From the NCBI RefSeq assembly GCF_000013985.1, contig NC_008048.1:930001-994000 (forward strand): DNA of 64,000 nt, in the 5' to 3' direction. The notes under the pieces were generated by a model. The model had not been told where the DNA came from. It made no database searches and saw only the letters and a list, made by a program, of their open reading frames with translations. How positions within the stretch are numbered: position 1 is the first letter of the stretch; each line of letters opens with the position of its first letter. This document shows positions 9,137-20,316 of the stretch, in pieces. Made by a program: the position numbers and the translations under genes. The stretch comes from Sphingopyxis alaskensis RB2256 (lineage in GTDB: Bacteria; Pseudomonadota; Alphaproteobacteria; Sphingomonadales; Sphingomonadaceae).

Positions 9137-12040
<2,904 letters not shown>

Positions 12041-12051
12041 GGGAGGCGTAT

Positions 12052-12066
12052 GTTCCAGATTTGTTC
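12052..12066 (-). promoter_or_regulatory. LexA (SOS) box of uvrA
   Basis: GTTC at 12052-12055, seven bases, then GTTC at 12063-12066 is exactly the direct-repeat LexA operator GTTC-N7-GTTC of alphaproteobacteria. It sits immediately upstream of the uvrA start, where repressor binding would cover the promoter. The BCCT gene ends beyond it on the same strand, so uvrA likely has its own promoter here. Confidence 0.85.
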
Positions 12067-12144
12067 TAAACGCGCAAGGAGGGTTTATACCGCGCCTCCG
12101 CATAAATAGGGCGCAGGGTGCGCGGCGGCAACGTGCCCTTTTGG

Positions 12145-13695
12145 TCAGCGATCCGCCGGGGCCGTGAGCGGTTGTCGCCCGATCGCCATCACCGCCAGCG
12201 AGGCGGCGGCGCCAAGGATGATGAACAGCGCCGGGAAACCGCCGAGCACCGACATCATGCGGATGCCGTCGATCCCCGCCGCAGCGACAAGGATGGTCGC
12301 GACCAGCCCGACGGTGATCCCCCAGGCCGCCTTGACCGCGAGGGGGGCTTCGGGTGTTTCGGGCGAAATGCCGTGCGTCGAGAGCGCGCTCATCGCCGAG
12401 ACATTGCTGTCGGCCGCGGTCACATAGGAAATGAAGATCGCGCCGATCAGCAGCATGAGCACGGGCACGCCGCCCCCGAGCGCGCTGAACAGGCGATAGA
12501 GGAGGGGGTCGGGACCGGCGCTCGTGAGCACGGTGTAAAGGCTGCCGCCCGATTGCTGGTCGAGGGTGATCGTTGTCCCGGCAATGACGATCATCCACGC
12601 CGCGCCGAACAGCGCCGGCAGCAGCAGGTTGACGAGGATGAAGGCGCGCACGCTGTAGCCGACCGCGAGCCGGCCGAGAAAGAGCGCCGTGACCGGCGCC
12701 CAGGCAATCCAGTTGGCCCAGTTGAAGATCGTCCATTGCCGGTGCCAGTCGGAATCGACGTCGAGGCCGAGGCTGCGCGGCGCAAAGGTTGCGACATAAT
12801 CGGCGACGCCCGCCAGGCCCAGGCCCGGAAGGCGGGCGGCGGGCCCGGCGACCACAACGAACAACAGCACGGCGGCGAACAACCAGATGTTGAGCAGCGA
12901 CAGCCGCGCAATACCGCGCTGGAGACCAAGCGCGGCGGAGACGACAAAGGTGCCCACGATCGCTGCCGCGATGCCCCAGCGCAGCGGCGCTCCGCCGGCG
13001 ATGCCCCACAGACCCTCGATTCCACCGGCCAGTGCGAGTACGCCCGCGCCGAGCGAGGCGGCCATGCCTGCGACCAGCGCGAACAGGCAGAGGATGTCGA
13101 CCGCGGTGCCTGCGGCGCCGTGCGCGCGCTGACCGACAAGGGGTACGAAGAGCGACGAGAGGCTGAAGGGTTCGCGGCGATCATAATAGACAAGCGCGAA
13201 GGTCAGGCCCGCCACGGTGTAAATTGCATAGGGCGTCAGCGTCCAGTGGAGGAACATCGTCGACATGGCGAAGGTTGCGGCGGCATCGCTGCCCGGCTCG
13301 ATCCCCAGCATTGCGGGCGGGTCATTGAGATGGAAGAGCGGTTCGGCCGCGCCCCAGAAAAGGATGCCGGTGGCGATCGTGGTGCAGAGCGTGACCGCAA
13401 ACCAGCGCCAGCGCGTCAGGAGCGGCGTCGCCATCGTGCCGCCGATGATACGGCCGCCAAGCGGTGACAGCGCCACGAGCAGGAGTAGCACAAGGAAGGC
13501 GATGGCCGCTCCCGCGAAAAGAGGCGAAAAATGGCGCAGAATCCAGTTGTTGATCACCGTCTCGGCGGTGACGACCGCTTCGCCCCGCCACAGGCTGAGC
13601 ATCACGGTAGCGAGCAACACCATGAGAGGCACGAAAAAGACCGGGCGATTGAGCGAATTTTTCGGCGAGACGGGCAAATGCGGGTCCAATCGCAT
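12145..13695 (-). CDS. BCCT-family transporter (betaine/choline/carnitine type)
   Basis: This 516-residue membrane protein has about twelve hydrophobic segments and the conserved tryptophan-rich BCCT region in [20 protein letters not shown], followed by [22 protein letters not shown] near residue 100 matches the family's tryptophan/glycine segment that lines the substrate path. BCCT carriers take up quaternary ammonium compounds, using sodium or proton gradients, for osmoprotection or nutrition. The substrate cannot be read from sequence. It has no clear operon partner: uvrA follows with its own regulated promoter. The C-terminus is short, without the long osmosensing tail of BetP. Confidence 0.85.
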   Translation of the reverse strand: MRLDPHLPVSPKNSLNRPVFFVPLMVLLATVMLSLWRGEAVVTAETVINNWILRHFSPLFAGAAIAFLVLLLLVALSPLGGRIIGGTMATPLLTRWRWFAVTLCTTIATGILFWGAAEPLFHLNDPPAMLGIEPGSDAAATFAMSTMFLHWTLTPYAIYTVAGLTFALVYYDRREPFSLSSLFVPLVGQRAHGAAGTAVDILCLFALVAGMAASLGAGVLALAGGIEGLWGIAGGAPLRWGIAAAIVGTFVVSAALGLQRGIARLSLLNIWLFAAVLLFVVVAGPAARLPGLGLAGVADYVATFAPRSLGLDVDSDWHRQWTIFNWANWIAWAPVTALFLGRLAVGYSVRAFILVNLLLPALFGAAWMIVIAGTTITLDQQSGGSLYTVLTSAGPDPLLYRLFSALGGGVPVLMLLIGAIFISYVTAADSNVSAMSALSTHGISPETPEAPLAVKAAWGITVGLVATILVAAAGIDGIRMMSVLGGFPALFIILGAAASLAVMAIGRQPLTAPADR

Positions 13696-13805
13696 ATGGG
13701 ATTTCGTCCAGCATGGCGGTTGGCCGGGAACAGGTCAAATCAAAGGCGGAACGTGCAGCGACGCCGAACGTTGAAAAGGGAGCAAGGGACCAAAGGAGAC
13801 GTTCG

Positions 13806-14207
13806 ATGAGTGGAACGAGTTTGATGGCGTCGTTCGCCCTGGCGTTGCTGGCCGGGGGGCAGGCCCCGGTTCAGCAGGCTCCGGCAACGCCGTCCATGGC
13901 CGAAAAGAAACTCGCGGATGGAACCACCGCCGAAGAACGCGCCAACACGGCGCGCCTCAATGCCGAACAGGCGGCGCGGGCGCAAACCGACAACATCATT
14001 TACACGCAGGAAGTTTCAGCGGCGCAGCAACAGGTCGCGCATGACCAGCAGGTTTTCGCCGACGAAACGGCCGCTTATGAGGCTGAAAAGGCCCGTGTCG
14101 CCGCGATGTCGGCCGAGGAACGCATGAAATGGGAAGCCGACGTCGCGGCGTGCAAGGCGGGCGACACGACGCGCTGCGCGGCGCCGGTCAAGGAAACTCC
14201 GCGATAG
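13806..14207 (+). CDS. Small secreted protein with alpha-helical, alanine-rich body
   Basis: The gene encodes 133 residues from the ATG at 13806, with AAGGAG about ten bases ahead. An N-terminal signal peptide (MSGTSLMASFALALLAGGQA) is followed by a charged, alanine- and glutamine-rich stretch likely to form long helices or a coiled coil (about residues 35-110). It ends with CKAGDTTRCAAPVKE, which offers two cysteines for a disulfide. I do not recognise the family. It is divergent from the BCCT gene and has no operon partner. A periplasmic structural or chaperone role is only a guess. Confidence 0.65.
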   Translation: MSGTSLMASFALALLAGGQAPVQQAPATPSMAEKKLADGTTAEERANTARLNAEQAARAQTDNIIYTQEVSAAQQQVAHDQQVFADETAAYEAEKARVAAMSAEERMKWEADVAACKAGDTTRCAAPVKETPR

Positions 14208-14638
14208 AACCAGGCGCGTCGGTTCCCCCGGCCCGCTCGCTGTCGAGATCGCCGACAGCGGGATCGGTTGCGTCGGCGCCTTTGAGGACAGGCTCCGCAG
14301 ACCGCGCCGGGAGGTGGGGGAACCCCGCCGCCATAGGGATAATCCCCGTCCACACCTATCTCCGGCTCGATGGCATCGCGCGTGCGGAATGGATTGTCCG
14401 TGCGCCGCTCGCGCTCAGCGCGGAGCCGTGCGGGGACGCCATCGTCGGCGGGGCAACCGAGGCACGGATCGGCGTCAGTCGGGAAAGGGGGCGCCGCGGA
14501 ATCGGGGTTGGCGCTCAATGTGGTGCTGGGTGGGGGTGCCGCCGCGGGGCCGCCCAATCTCGATCCCGCCGCCATGTCGCCGAGGACCGCCCCGGCGACG
14601 GCGCCGCATCCGACCAGCAGCGCGCCGCGGATCAGCAT
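14188..14638 (-). pseudogene. Possible small exported protein gene, apparently frameshifted
   Basis: From the ATG at 14638 the frame encodes MLIRGALLVGCGAVAGAVLG, a plausible signal peptide or membrane anchor, then a proline-rich, natural-looking sequence down to about base 14290. Below that the same frame turns into an arginine-rich string unlike a protein. A frame one base further on reads naturally (GADATDPAVGDLDSERAGG) and ends at a TGA at 14188-14190, just inside the convergent gene. A one-base indel near the CCTTTGAGG at 14279-14287, in nature or in sequencing, would join the two. No family was recognised, and the whole call is tentative. Confidence 0.3.
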
Positions 14639-14931
14639 CCGGTCGATTCCACGAGTCGCGGAGAAAGATAATTTCTTCACAATGACCAAAAATGGTCACG
14701 TCGATGTCGTCATGCAAGAATACTGTCATAAAATTACGGCGCGGTCGGCCATTCGTCGACGCAGGGACGCCTTTGGTCGGTTCGATCGACGCGCCGCCGA
14801 AACCGGTCGAACCTGAAATGATCAGGCGAGGGAAATGCGGCATTCCAAGGCTGCGGGATGCGGAGGGTCACGGTCTCCCCGGTCCGGGCACTTCGTATCC
14901 CGCATCCGATCCCCAGTGAGAGGACTCCCCC
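14639..14931. other. Intergenic region before the urcA-like gene
   Basis: No convincing gene is seen. The region is less GC-rich around 14660-14740 and holds a perfect small palindrome, TGACCA-AAAA-TGGTCA, at 14683-14698. Nearer the next gene there is an 8-bp inverted pair (GGATGCGG at 14856-14863, CCGCATCC at 14900-14907) that could form a hairpin in the 5' leader. Both could be regulatory but have no recognised binding protein. Confidence 0.4.
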
Positions 14932-15291
14932 ATGGCTAAACTTACCCTGTTCCTGCTGACGGCGCCGATTGCGCTGACCGGCCTGACGGTCTCCGCGGCC
15001 GCCGCCCCCGGCGAGGAAGGCGAGCGGCGAACGACCATCGTGCGCTACGACGATCTCAACCTTGCAACCGAAGAGGGCCGCGAATCGCTGATGACCCGCG
15101 TGAAATATGCGGTGCAAAAAGTGTGCGGCAGTCGGCCCCATTACCGGCAGCCGCTCCATGAACGTGCCACCGCAATGCGTTGTGAGAAATCGGCGATGGC
15201 CGATGCCGAAGTCAAGCTGGCCGAACTCTTCAACGGCAATGGCGCGCGCTACGCCGACGCCGGGCGGCTCTTCATCGCCGCCGCTCCCTGA
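14932..15291 (+). CDS. UrcA family protein, exported
   Basis: The protein has 119 residues, with a signal peptide ending at about VSAAAA. It then shows the UrcA-type pattern VRYDDLNLATEEGRESLMTR, a VKYAVQKVCG segment and a second cysteine in AMRCEKSAMADAE. UrcA proteins are small periplasmic proteins found almost only in sphingomonads and caulobacters; their function is unknown. The two conserved cysteines likely form a disulfide. The gene stands alone, with GAGAGG ahead of its ATG and a strong hairpin terminator shared with the convergent response-regulator gene. Confidence 0.85.
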   Translation: MAKLTLFLLTAPIALTGLTVSAAAAPGEEGERRTTIVRYDDLNLATEEGRESLMTRVKYAVQKVCGSRPHYRQPLHERATAMRCEKSAMADAEVKLAELFNGNGARYADAGRLFIAAAP

Positions 15292-15315
15292 TCGCAGTCC
15301 CTTGCGATCGTTCGG

Positions 15316-15353
15316 AAAGGCGGTCATGCTCCGGCGGCATGACCGCCTTTTTG
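15316..15353. terminator. Bidirectional intrinsic terminator
   Basis: AAAGGCGGTCATGC at 15316-15329 pairs perfectly with 15337-15350 around a seven-base loop, and the run of T after it completes a terminator for the UrcA gene. The A-run at the left end gives a T-run on the other strand, so it can also stop transcription of the convergent response-regulator gene, which ends at 15354. Confidence 0.85.
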
Positions 15354-16085
15354 TCAGGCGTGCATGATCGCCTTTACATCGTGGAGGTAGGTGCGCCCGA
15401 TGCGATGGACGCCGCCCTCACCCAGGTCGACACTCCACGCGCCGTCGCCATGGTGTTTCAGGCCGACGATGCCGTCGCGCCGGATCATCTTCGATCGGTG
15501 GATGCGCATGAACTGGTCAGGGTTCATCCGCGCTTCCAGCGATTTGATCGTCTGATGGATCAGCCAGCTGCGCGCGCCGACGTGCAGGCGCATATAGTCG
15601 CGCTCGGCCTCGATCAGATCGACCTGCGCCGCGTCGATGCGCAGCATTTCGCCGCGGTTCTGAACCCAGAACTCGGTGATCCATTTGCTTTTCTGTTTCG
15701 ATGGGCGTTCGGCCGCGCGCCATTCGCGCACGCGCGACACGGCGCGCGTCAGCCGATCGGGGGAAACGGGTTTCAGCAGATAATCGACCGCCGCCACCTC
15801 GAACGCCGCGACGGCATAGCGGTCGAAAGCGGTGACGAAGACGATGGCGGGCGGATTGTCGAGCCGCTCGATCGCCGCCGCCACCTCCAGCCCGTTGAGG
15901 TCGGGCATCGCGATGTCGCAGAGCAGCAGGTCGGGTGCCAGCGCATCGACCATGCGAAGCGCCGAGGCGCCGTCGCTCGCCGTGCCGACGAGCGAAATCC
16001 CGTCCTGTTGCCCCGCAAGGATCTGGAGCCGTTCGATCGCGAGCGGTTCGTCATCGACGATCAACGTGCGCAAGGTCTGAAGCAT
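15354..16085 (-). CDS. LytTR-family response regulator
   Basis: The protein has 243 residues from the ATG at 16085. Residues 1-120 form a receiver domain: LIVDDEPLA supplies the acidic pocket, LLLCDIAMPDLNG the phosphorylated aspartate, and VDYLLKP the conserved lysine. The rest is a LytTR DNA-binding domain, visible in IEAERDYMRLHVG, WLIHQTIKSLEARM and FMRIHRSKMI. The start overlaps the stop of the sensor kinase gene (TGATG), so the two form a LytS/LytR-type pair. Targets are unknown. A longer frame to 16160 lies inside the kinase gene and is not used. Confidence 0.92.
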   Translation of the reverse strand: MLQTLRTLIVDDEPLAIERLQILAGQQDGISLVGTASDGASALRMVDALAPDLLLCDIAMPDLNGLEVAAAIERLDNPPAIVFVTAFDRYAVAAFEVAAVDYLLKPVSPDRLTRAVSRVREWRAAERPSKQKSKWITEFWVQNRGEMLRIDAAQVDLIEAERDYMRLHVGARSWLIHQTIKSLEARMNPDQFMRIHRSKMIRRDGIVGLKHHGDGAWSVDLGEGGVHRIGRTYLHDVKAIMHA

Positions 16086-17257
16086 CAGCAAGCCTCCCGT
16101 GCCAGCGGCAGCCATAGCGAAACGACAAAGCCGCCGTCGTCCGATTTGCCCCATTCGCACCCGGCTGCGGGTCCGTAGCGGGTCAGCAGCCGCTCGCGGA
16201 CATTGCCGAGACCAAGGCCCGTTCCCGAGGCCGGCACCGGCGCCCTGGGGTCGATATCATTTTCGATTCGCAGCACCAGCAGGCCATATTCGGCGCTGGC
16301 ATGCAGACGGATCGCGATTTTGCCCTTGCTGGGCGACACGCCATATTTGATCGCATTTTCGATGATCGGTTGCAGGATCAGCACCGGCACGCACGCATGT
16401 TTGAGTTCGTCGGGCATCAAGACCTCGACCTGCAACCGGTCGGGAAAGCGCGCCTGTTCGATGTCGAGATAAAGCCGCTGGAGCGCAATTTCCTCGTCGA
16501 GGCTGACGAGCTGTTCGGGATCGACCGCGAGGCTCGATCGCAGGAAGGACGACAGGTTCATGATCATCGTCTCGGCCTCGCTCTTCGAACCTTTGAGCAC
16601 GAGCGTCGACAGCGAGTTCAGCGTGTTGAACAGGAAATGCGGATTGACCTGGTAATGGAGCGCGCGCAGCTGCGCATTCTTCGCTTCCATGCGGAAATGG
16701 TTGGCGCGGCGTTCGACCGCGCGCATCTCGTTCGCATAGCCAAAGGCGACATAGAGCGCCGCCCACACCGCGAAAAAGAAATACCAGCGGATCGAGCTGT
16801 CGAGGATGAGCACCATTTCCCACGCCACCGGAAACTTCGACTGCACCTCTTCGATGACCTTCGCGCTGTCGGGCGCGGGGAACCAATAGAAGAAGACGAA
16901 CAGGTTGATGCTGGCATAAAGCACCACCAGCGGCACCGCGGCGCCGAGCGCGGCGGCAAGCCGTGCGCCGAAACTGCGCGGCTGCGCGCGCTGGAGCAAC
17001 TGATAGAGCACGAAGGTGCACAAAATGCCCGCGACGACGACGATCGCGCGGCGGCCCGCATAGGACCATTGTTCGCTCGCGCCGGTCAGCATCGCAAGGC
17101 CGGTGGTGATGACGAAATAGATCAGCCACATGGCGAGGATCGACCCGATCGCGACGCGCGGGTTGACGCGCGCGTCGGACGCGCGCCAGTCGGGTGCCGC
17201 CGCGAGCATTTTTGCGCGCTGGTCGCGCAGCGCGTCTTTGCGGATGTTTGCGTTCAT
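16085..17257 (-). CDS. LytS-like sensor histidine kinase
   Basis: The 390-residue protein has four hydrophobic segments in the first 185 residues and then the His_kinase signature ALHYQVNPHFLFNTLNSL, where the histidine before the FLFN motif is phosphorylated. An ATPase domain follows, with the N-box IIENAIKYGV and a G-box GTGLGLGNVRERL. Kinases of this class work with LytTR regulators and sense membrane or cell-wall signals; there is no periplasmic sensing domain of note. It is translationally coupled to the downstream regulator. The ATG at 17257 is preferred over one seven codons earlier. Confidence 0.9.
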   Translation of the reverse strand: MNANIRKDALRDQRAKMLAAAPDWRASDARVNPRVAIGSILAMWLIYFVITTGLAMLTGASEQWSYAGRRAIVVVAGILCTFVLYQLLQRAQPRSFGARLAAALGAAVPLVVLYASINLFVFFYWFPAPDSAKVIEEVQSKFPVAWEMVLILDSSIRWYFFFAVWAALYVAFGYANEMRAVERRANHFRMEAKNAQLRALHYQVNPHFLFNTLNSLSTLVLKGSKSEAETMIMNLSSFLRSSLAVDPEQLVSLDEEIALQRLYLDIEQARFPDRLQVEVLMPDELKHACVPVLILQPIIENAIKYGVSPSKGKIAIRLHASAEYGLLVLRIENDIDPRAPVPASGTGLGLGNVRERLLTRYGPAAGCEWGKSDDGGFVVSLWLPLAREAC

Positions 17258-17358
17258 TACCCCGGCTTCTAGCGCCAAAGGCGGTCCGCTGGCCAGTGCG
17301 CAGCGGGCCGCCAGTCGAAGCCGCCCGCGCCTTGGTCGAAAGCCGTGGCGCGCGCCGA

Positions 17359-20154
17359 TCAGCCCAGACGCGCGAGCGCCGCGCTCAGGCGGTCGGCCTC
17401 GGCCTCCTTTGCGGCATGGTCGGTGCGCGCCTTTTCAACGGCTTCGGGCTTGGCGCGCTCGACGAAGGAGGGGTTGTTGAGGCGCCCGGCGAGGCTGTCG
17501 CGCTCTTTCGTCGCGGCGGCGAGCGCCCTGGTCAGCCTTTCGCGCTCGGCGGCGATGTCGATTACGCCTTCGAGCGGGATGGTGATCGTCTCGCCCTCGA
17601 CGACAAGCTGCGCCGATGCGCCCGCGGGGGCGGGGTCGAAGCTGATGGTTTCGAGGCGTGCGAGGCGGTCGAGCTGCGCCGCAAGCTTGTCGGCGCGATC
17701 CTTGAGTGAGGCGGGGAAATGGGCGGTCAGGCGCGCGCCAGGGGGCAGGCCGAGTTCGGCCTTGGCCGTGCGCAATTCGCTGACCAGCTTGATCAGCCAG
17801 TCGATGTCGGCGCTGGCCGCCGCATCACGCGCAGCATTCGGCGCGGGCCATTTGGCGGTGATGAGCGGATAGTCGGCGCGGTCGCCAAGGCCCGTCCACA
17901 GCTCTTCGGTGATGAAGGGCATGAAGGGGTGGAGCATGACAAGGATCTGGTCGAGCACCCAGCCGGCGACGGCGCGGGTTTCGGCGATCTCCCTCTCCCC
18001 TTCAGGGGAGAGGGCCGGGGAGAGGGGGCCATCGGCAGGAGCGGGAACTGCTTCATCCCCCTCTCCCAACCCTCTCCCCTGAAGGGGAGAGGGCTTTTGT
18101 GACAGCACCGGCTTGATCAGCTCCAGATACCAGTCGCAGAAGCGGTCCCAGGCAAAGCTGTAGATCGCGTTCGCGGCATCGTCGAAGCGATAGGCGGCAA
18201 AGGCCGCTTCCACCGCCGCGACGGTGTCCGCGACCTCGCCGATGATCCAGCGGTTGACCGGCAGCGTGGCCGCGGGGGCTTCGAGGCTGGTCGACGCCGC
18301 AATGCCGTTGGCTTCGCAGAAGCGCGCGGCGTTCCACAGCTTCGTCGCGAAATTGCGATAACCCGCAAGCCGCGCGTCATCCATCTTGATGTCGCGGCCC
18401 TGGCTTTCCATCGCGCACATGAAAAAGCGCAGCGCATCGGCGCCATATTGGTCGATCAGGCCGATCGGGTCGACGACATTGCCCTTCGACTTCGACATTT
18501 TCTGCCCGTCGGGCGCGCGGACGAGGCCGTGGAGATAGAGCGTCCTCCACGGCACTTCACCCATGAACTCCATCCCCTGCATCGCCATGCGCGCATCCCA
18601 GAAGAAGAGGATGTCGAAGCCGGAGATGAGGACGTCGTTGGGATAATGGCGCTTCAGAAGCTCCGTATCGTCAGGCCAGCCGAGCGTCGCGAAGGGCCAG
18701 AGGGCGGAGGAGAACCAGGTGTCGAGGACGTCGGGGTCGCGCGTCAGGATGACGCCTGCGCCCGCTTCGGCCTGTGCTTCCTCTTCGGTTTCTGCAACGA
18801 AGGTGCGACCGTCCTCGGCATACCACGCCGGAATCCGGTGTCCCCACCACAATTGCCGCGAGACGCACCAGGGCTGGATATTCTCCATCCAGTTGAAGAA
18901 GGTCTTTTCCCACGTCTTGGGGACGATCTGGATGCGGCCGTCGCGCACCGCCTGTATTGGCGCCTGCGCCAGCTTTTCGGCGTCGACATACCATTGGTCG
19001 GTCAGCCATGGCTCGATCACCACGCCGCCGCGGTCGCCGAACGGCGTCTGGATCGTGCGCGGCTCGGCGTCGTGCGCGTTGCCGTCCTTGTCGGTGTGCG
19101 GGATCAGGAAGCCCGTTTCCTTCATCCGCTGTACCACCAGTTCGCGCGCGCCGTCGATGCCGTCGCGCTTGAAACGGTGGAGCCCGAGATATTCAGCCGG
19201 AATAAGCCCGTCGGCGGTCTGGATGACATTGGCATCGCCGTCGAACATGTTGAGCATTTCGGCCGGCTTGAAGCCCGCGCGCTTGCCGACCTCAAAGTCG
19301 TTGAAATCATGCCCCGGCGTGATCTTGACCGCGCCGCTGCCCAGTTCGGGATCGGCATGTTCGTCGGCGACGACCGGCACCCGGCGTCCGGTGATGGGAA
19401 GCTCGACAAACTTGCCGATCACGCTCTTGTATCGCGCGTCGTCGGGATGCACCGCCACCGCCATGTCGGCGAGCATCGTCTCGGGGCGCGTCGTCGCGAC
19501 GACGATATGGTCGTGCCCGTCGTCGAGTTTCACCCCGTCCGCGAGCGGATATTTGAAGTGCCAGAAGCCGCCCTGAACCTCGTGCGTTTCGACCTCAAGG
19601 TCCGAAATCGCGGTCTTGAGCTTGGGATCCCAGTTCACCAGCCTTTTGTCGCGGTAGATCAGCCCCTTTTTATGGAGGTCGACGAACACCTTGACCACCG
19701 CCCTGGTAAAATGCGGGTCCATCGTGAACTGTTCGCGGCTCCAGTCCATCGAACAGCCGAGGCGGCGGAGCTGGCGCGTGATCTGGCCGCCGCTTGTCGC
19801 TTTCCATTCCCACACCTTGTCGACAAACTCGTCGCGGGTGAAATCGGTGCGCTTCTGCTGGCGTTCATTGAGCTGTCGTTCGACGACCATCTGCGTGGCG
19901 ATGCCCGCATGATCGGTGCCAACGACCCACAAGGCATCCTTGCCGCGCAGCCGCTCGTAACGGATCAGCACGTCCTGCAAGGTATTGTCGAGCGCATGGC
20001 CGATGTGCAGCGCGCCGGTGACGTTCGGCGGCGGGTTGACGATCGTGAAGGGGGTCGCGTCGGGGCGGTGCGGGCGGAACAGCCCGCGGCTTTCCCATAA
20101 CCGGGCCCATTTCGCCTCGATAGCGGCGGGATCGAAGGTTTTTTCCATCGGCAT
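17359..20154 (-). CDS. valS: Valyl-tRNA synthetase with a repeat-derived insertion
   Basis: The 931-residue class I synthetase has the HIGH motif ([15 protein letters not shown], about residues 40-54), the KMSKS loop ([15 protein letters not shown]), a large editing domain with [17 protein letters not shown], an anticodon-binding domain and the C-terminal coiled-coil arm typical of ValRS. It charges tRNA-Val. Residues about 688-722 are unusual: they are encoded by a 103-base palindromic repeat and read [13 protein letters not shown]...[12 protein letters not shown]. The insertion falls between LELIKPVL and [15 protein letters not shown], in what should be a surface loop of the anticodon-binding domain. 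An alternative ATG lies two codons in. Confidence 0.95.
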   Translation of the reverse strand: MPMEKTFDPAAIEAKWARLWESRGLFRPHRPDATPFTIVNPPPNVTGALHIGHALDNTLQDVLIRYERLRGKDALWVVGTDHAGIATQMVVERQLNERQQKRTDFTRDEFVDKVWEWKATSGGQITRQLRRLGCSMDWSREQFTMDPHFTRAVVKVFVDLHKKGLIYRDKRLVNWDPKLKTAISDLEVETHEVQGGFWHFKYPLADGVKLDDGHDHIVVATTRPETMLADMAVAVHPDDARYKSVIGKFVELPITGRRVPVVADEHADPELGSGAVKITPGHDFNDFEVGKRAGFKPAEMLNMFDGDANVIQTADGLIPAEYLGLHRFKRDGIDGARELVVQRMKETGFLIPHTDKDGNAHDAEPRTIQTPFGDRGGVVIEPWLTDQWYVDAEKLAQAPIQAVRDGRIQIVPKTWEKTFFNWMENIQPWCVSRQLWWGHRIPAWYAEDGRTFVAETEEEAQAEAGAGVILTRDPDVLDTWFSSALWPFATLGWPDDTELLKRHYPNDVLISGFDILFFWDARMAMQGMEFMGEVPWRTLYLHGLVRAPDGQKMSKSKGNVVDPIGLIDQYGADALRFFMCAMESQGRDIKMDDARLAGYRNFATKLWNAARFCEANGIAASTSLEAPAATLPVNRWIIGEVADTVAAVEAAFAAYRFDDAANAIYSFAWDRFCDWYLELIKPVLSQKPSPLQGRGLGEGDEAVPAPADGPLSPALSPEGEREIAETRAVAGWVLDQILVMLHPFMPFITEELWTGLGDRADYPLITAKWPAPNAARDAAASADIDWLIKLVSELRTAKAELGLPPGARLTAHFPASLKDRADKLAAQLDRLARLETISFDPAPAGASAQLVVEGETITIPLEGVIDIAAERERLTRALAAATKERDSLAGRLNNPSFVERAKPEAVEKARTDHAAKEAEADRLSAALARLG
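17991..18093. repeat. Palindromic repeat inserted in frame in valS
   Basis: CCCTCTCCCCTTCAGGGGAG begins a 24-base arm at 17991-18014, which is itself palindromic, and its exact inverse lies at 18070-18093. The middle also carries complementary GGGGAGAGGG/CCCTCTCCC runs. The element length keeps the reading frame open in valS. Repeats encoding PSPLxGEG-like peptides are widespread in proteobacteria; here one is inside an essential gene. Confidence 0.9.
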
Positions 20155-20222
20155 AGCGGGGCGCCTTTGCCAGCCGGGGGGCGAGGCGGCAAGGGGGTGA
20201 TTGCCCTATGTCGGCCCGTTTC

Positions 20223-20302
20223 CCGTTCGCATCGAGCGAAGTCGAGATGCCCATCGGTGGCGCGCGCCTTCAGGGTGTCTCGACTTCGCTCGACACGAAC
20301 GG
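20223..20302. repeat. Family A palindromic repeat, copy 1
   Basis: The left arm at 20223-20247 and right arm at 20278-20302 are inverted copies with two mismatches in 25 bases; the core is TCGAGCGAAGTCGAGA. The element lies between the starts of valS and the end of the S9 peptidase gene. Almost the same 80 bases recur inside an amidohydrolase gene at 51713-51792, and a related copy lies at 59229-59310. Confidence 0.9.
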
Positions 20303-20316
20303 AATTGGAGTGGTCG

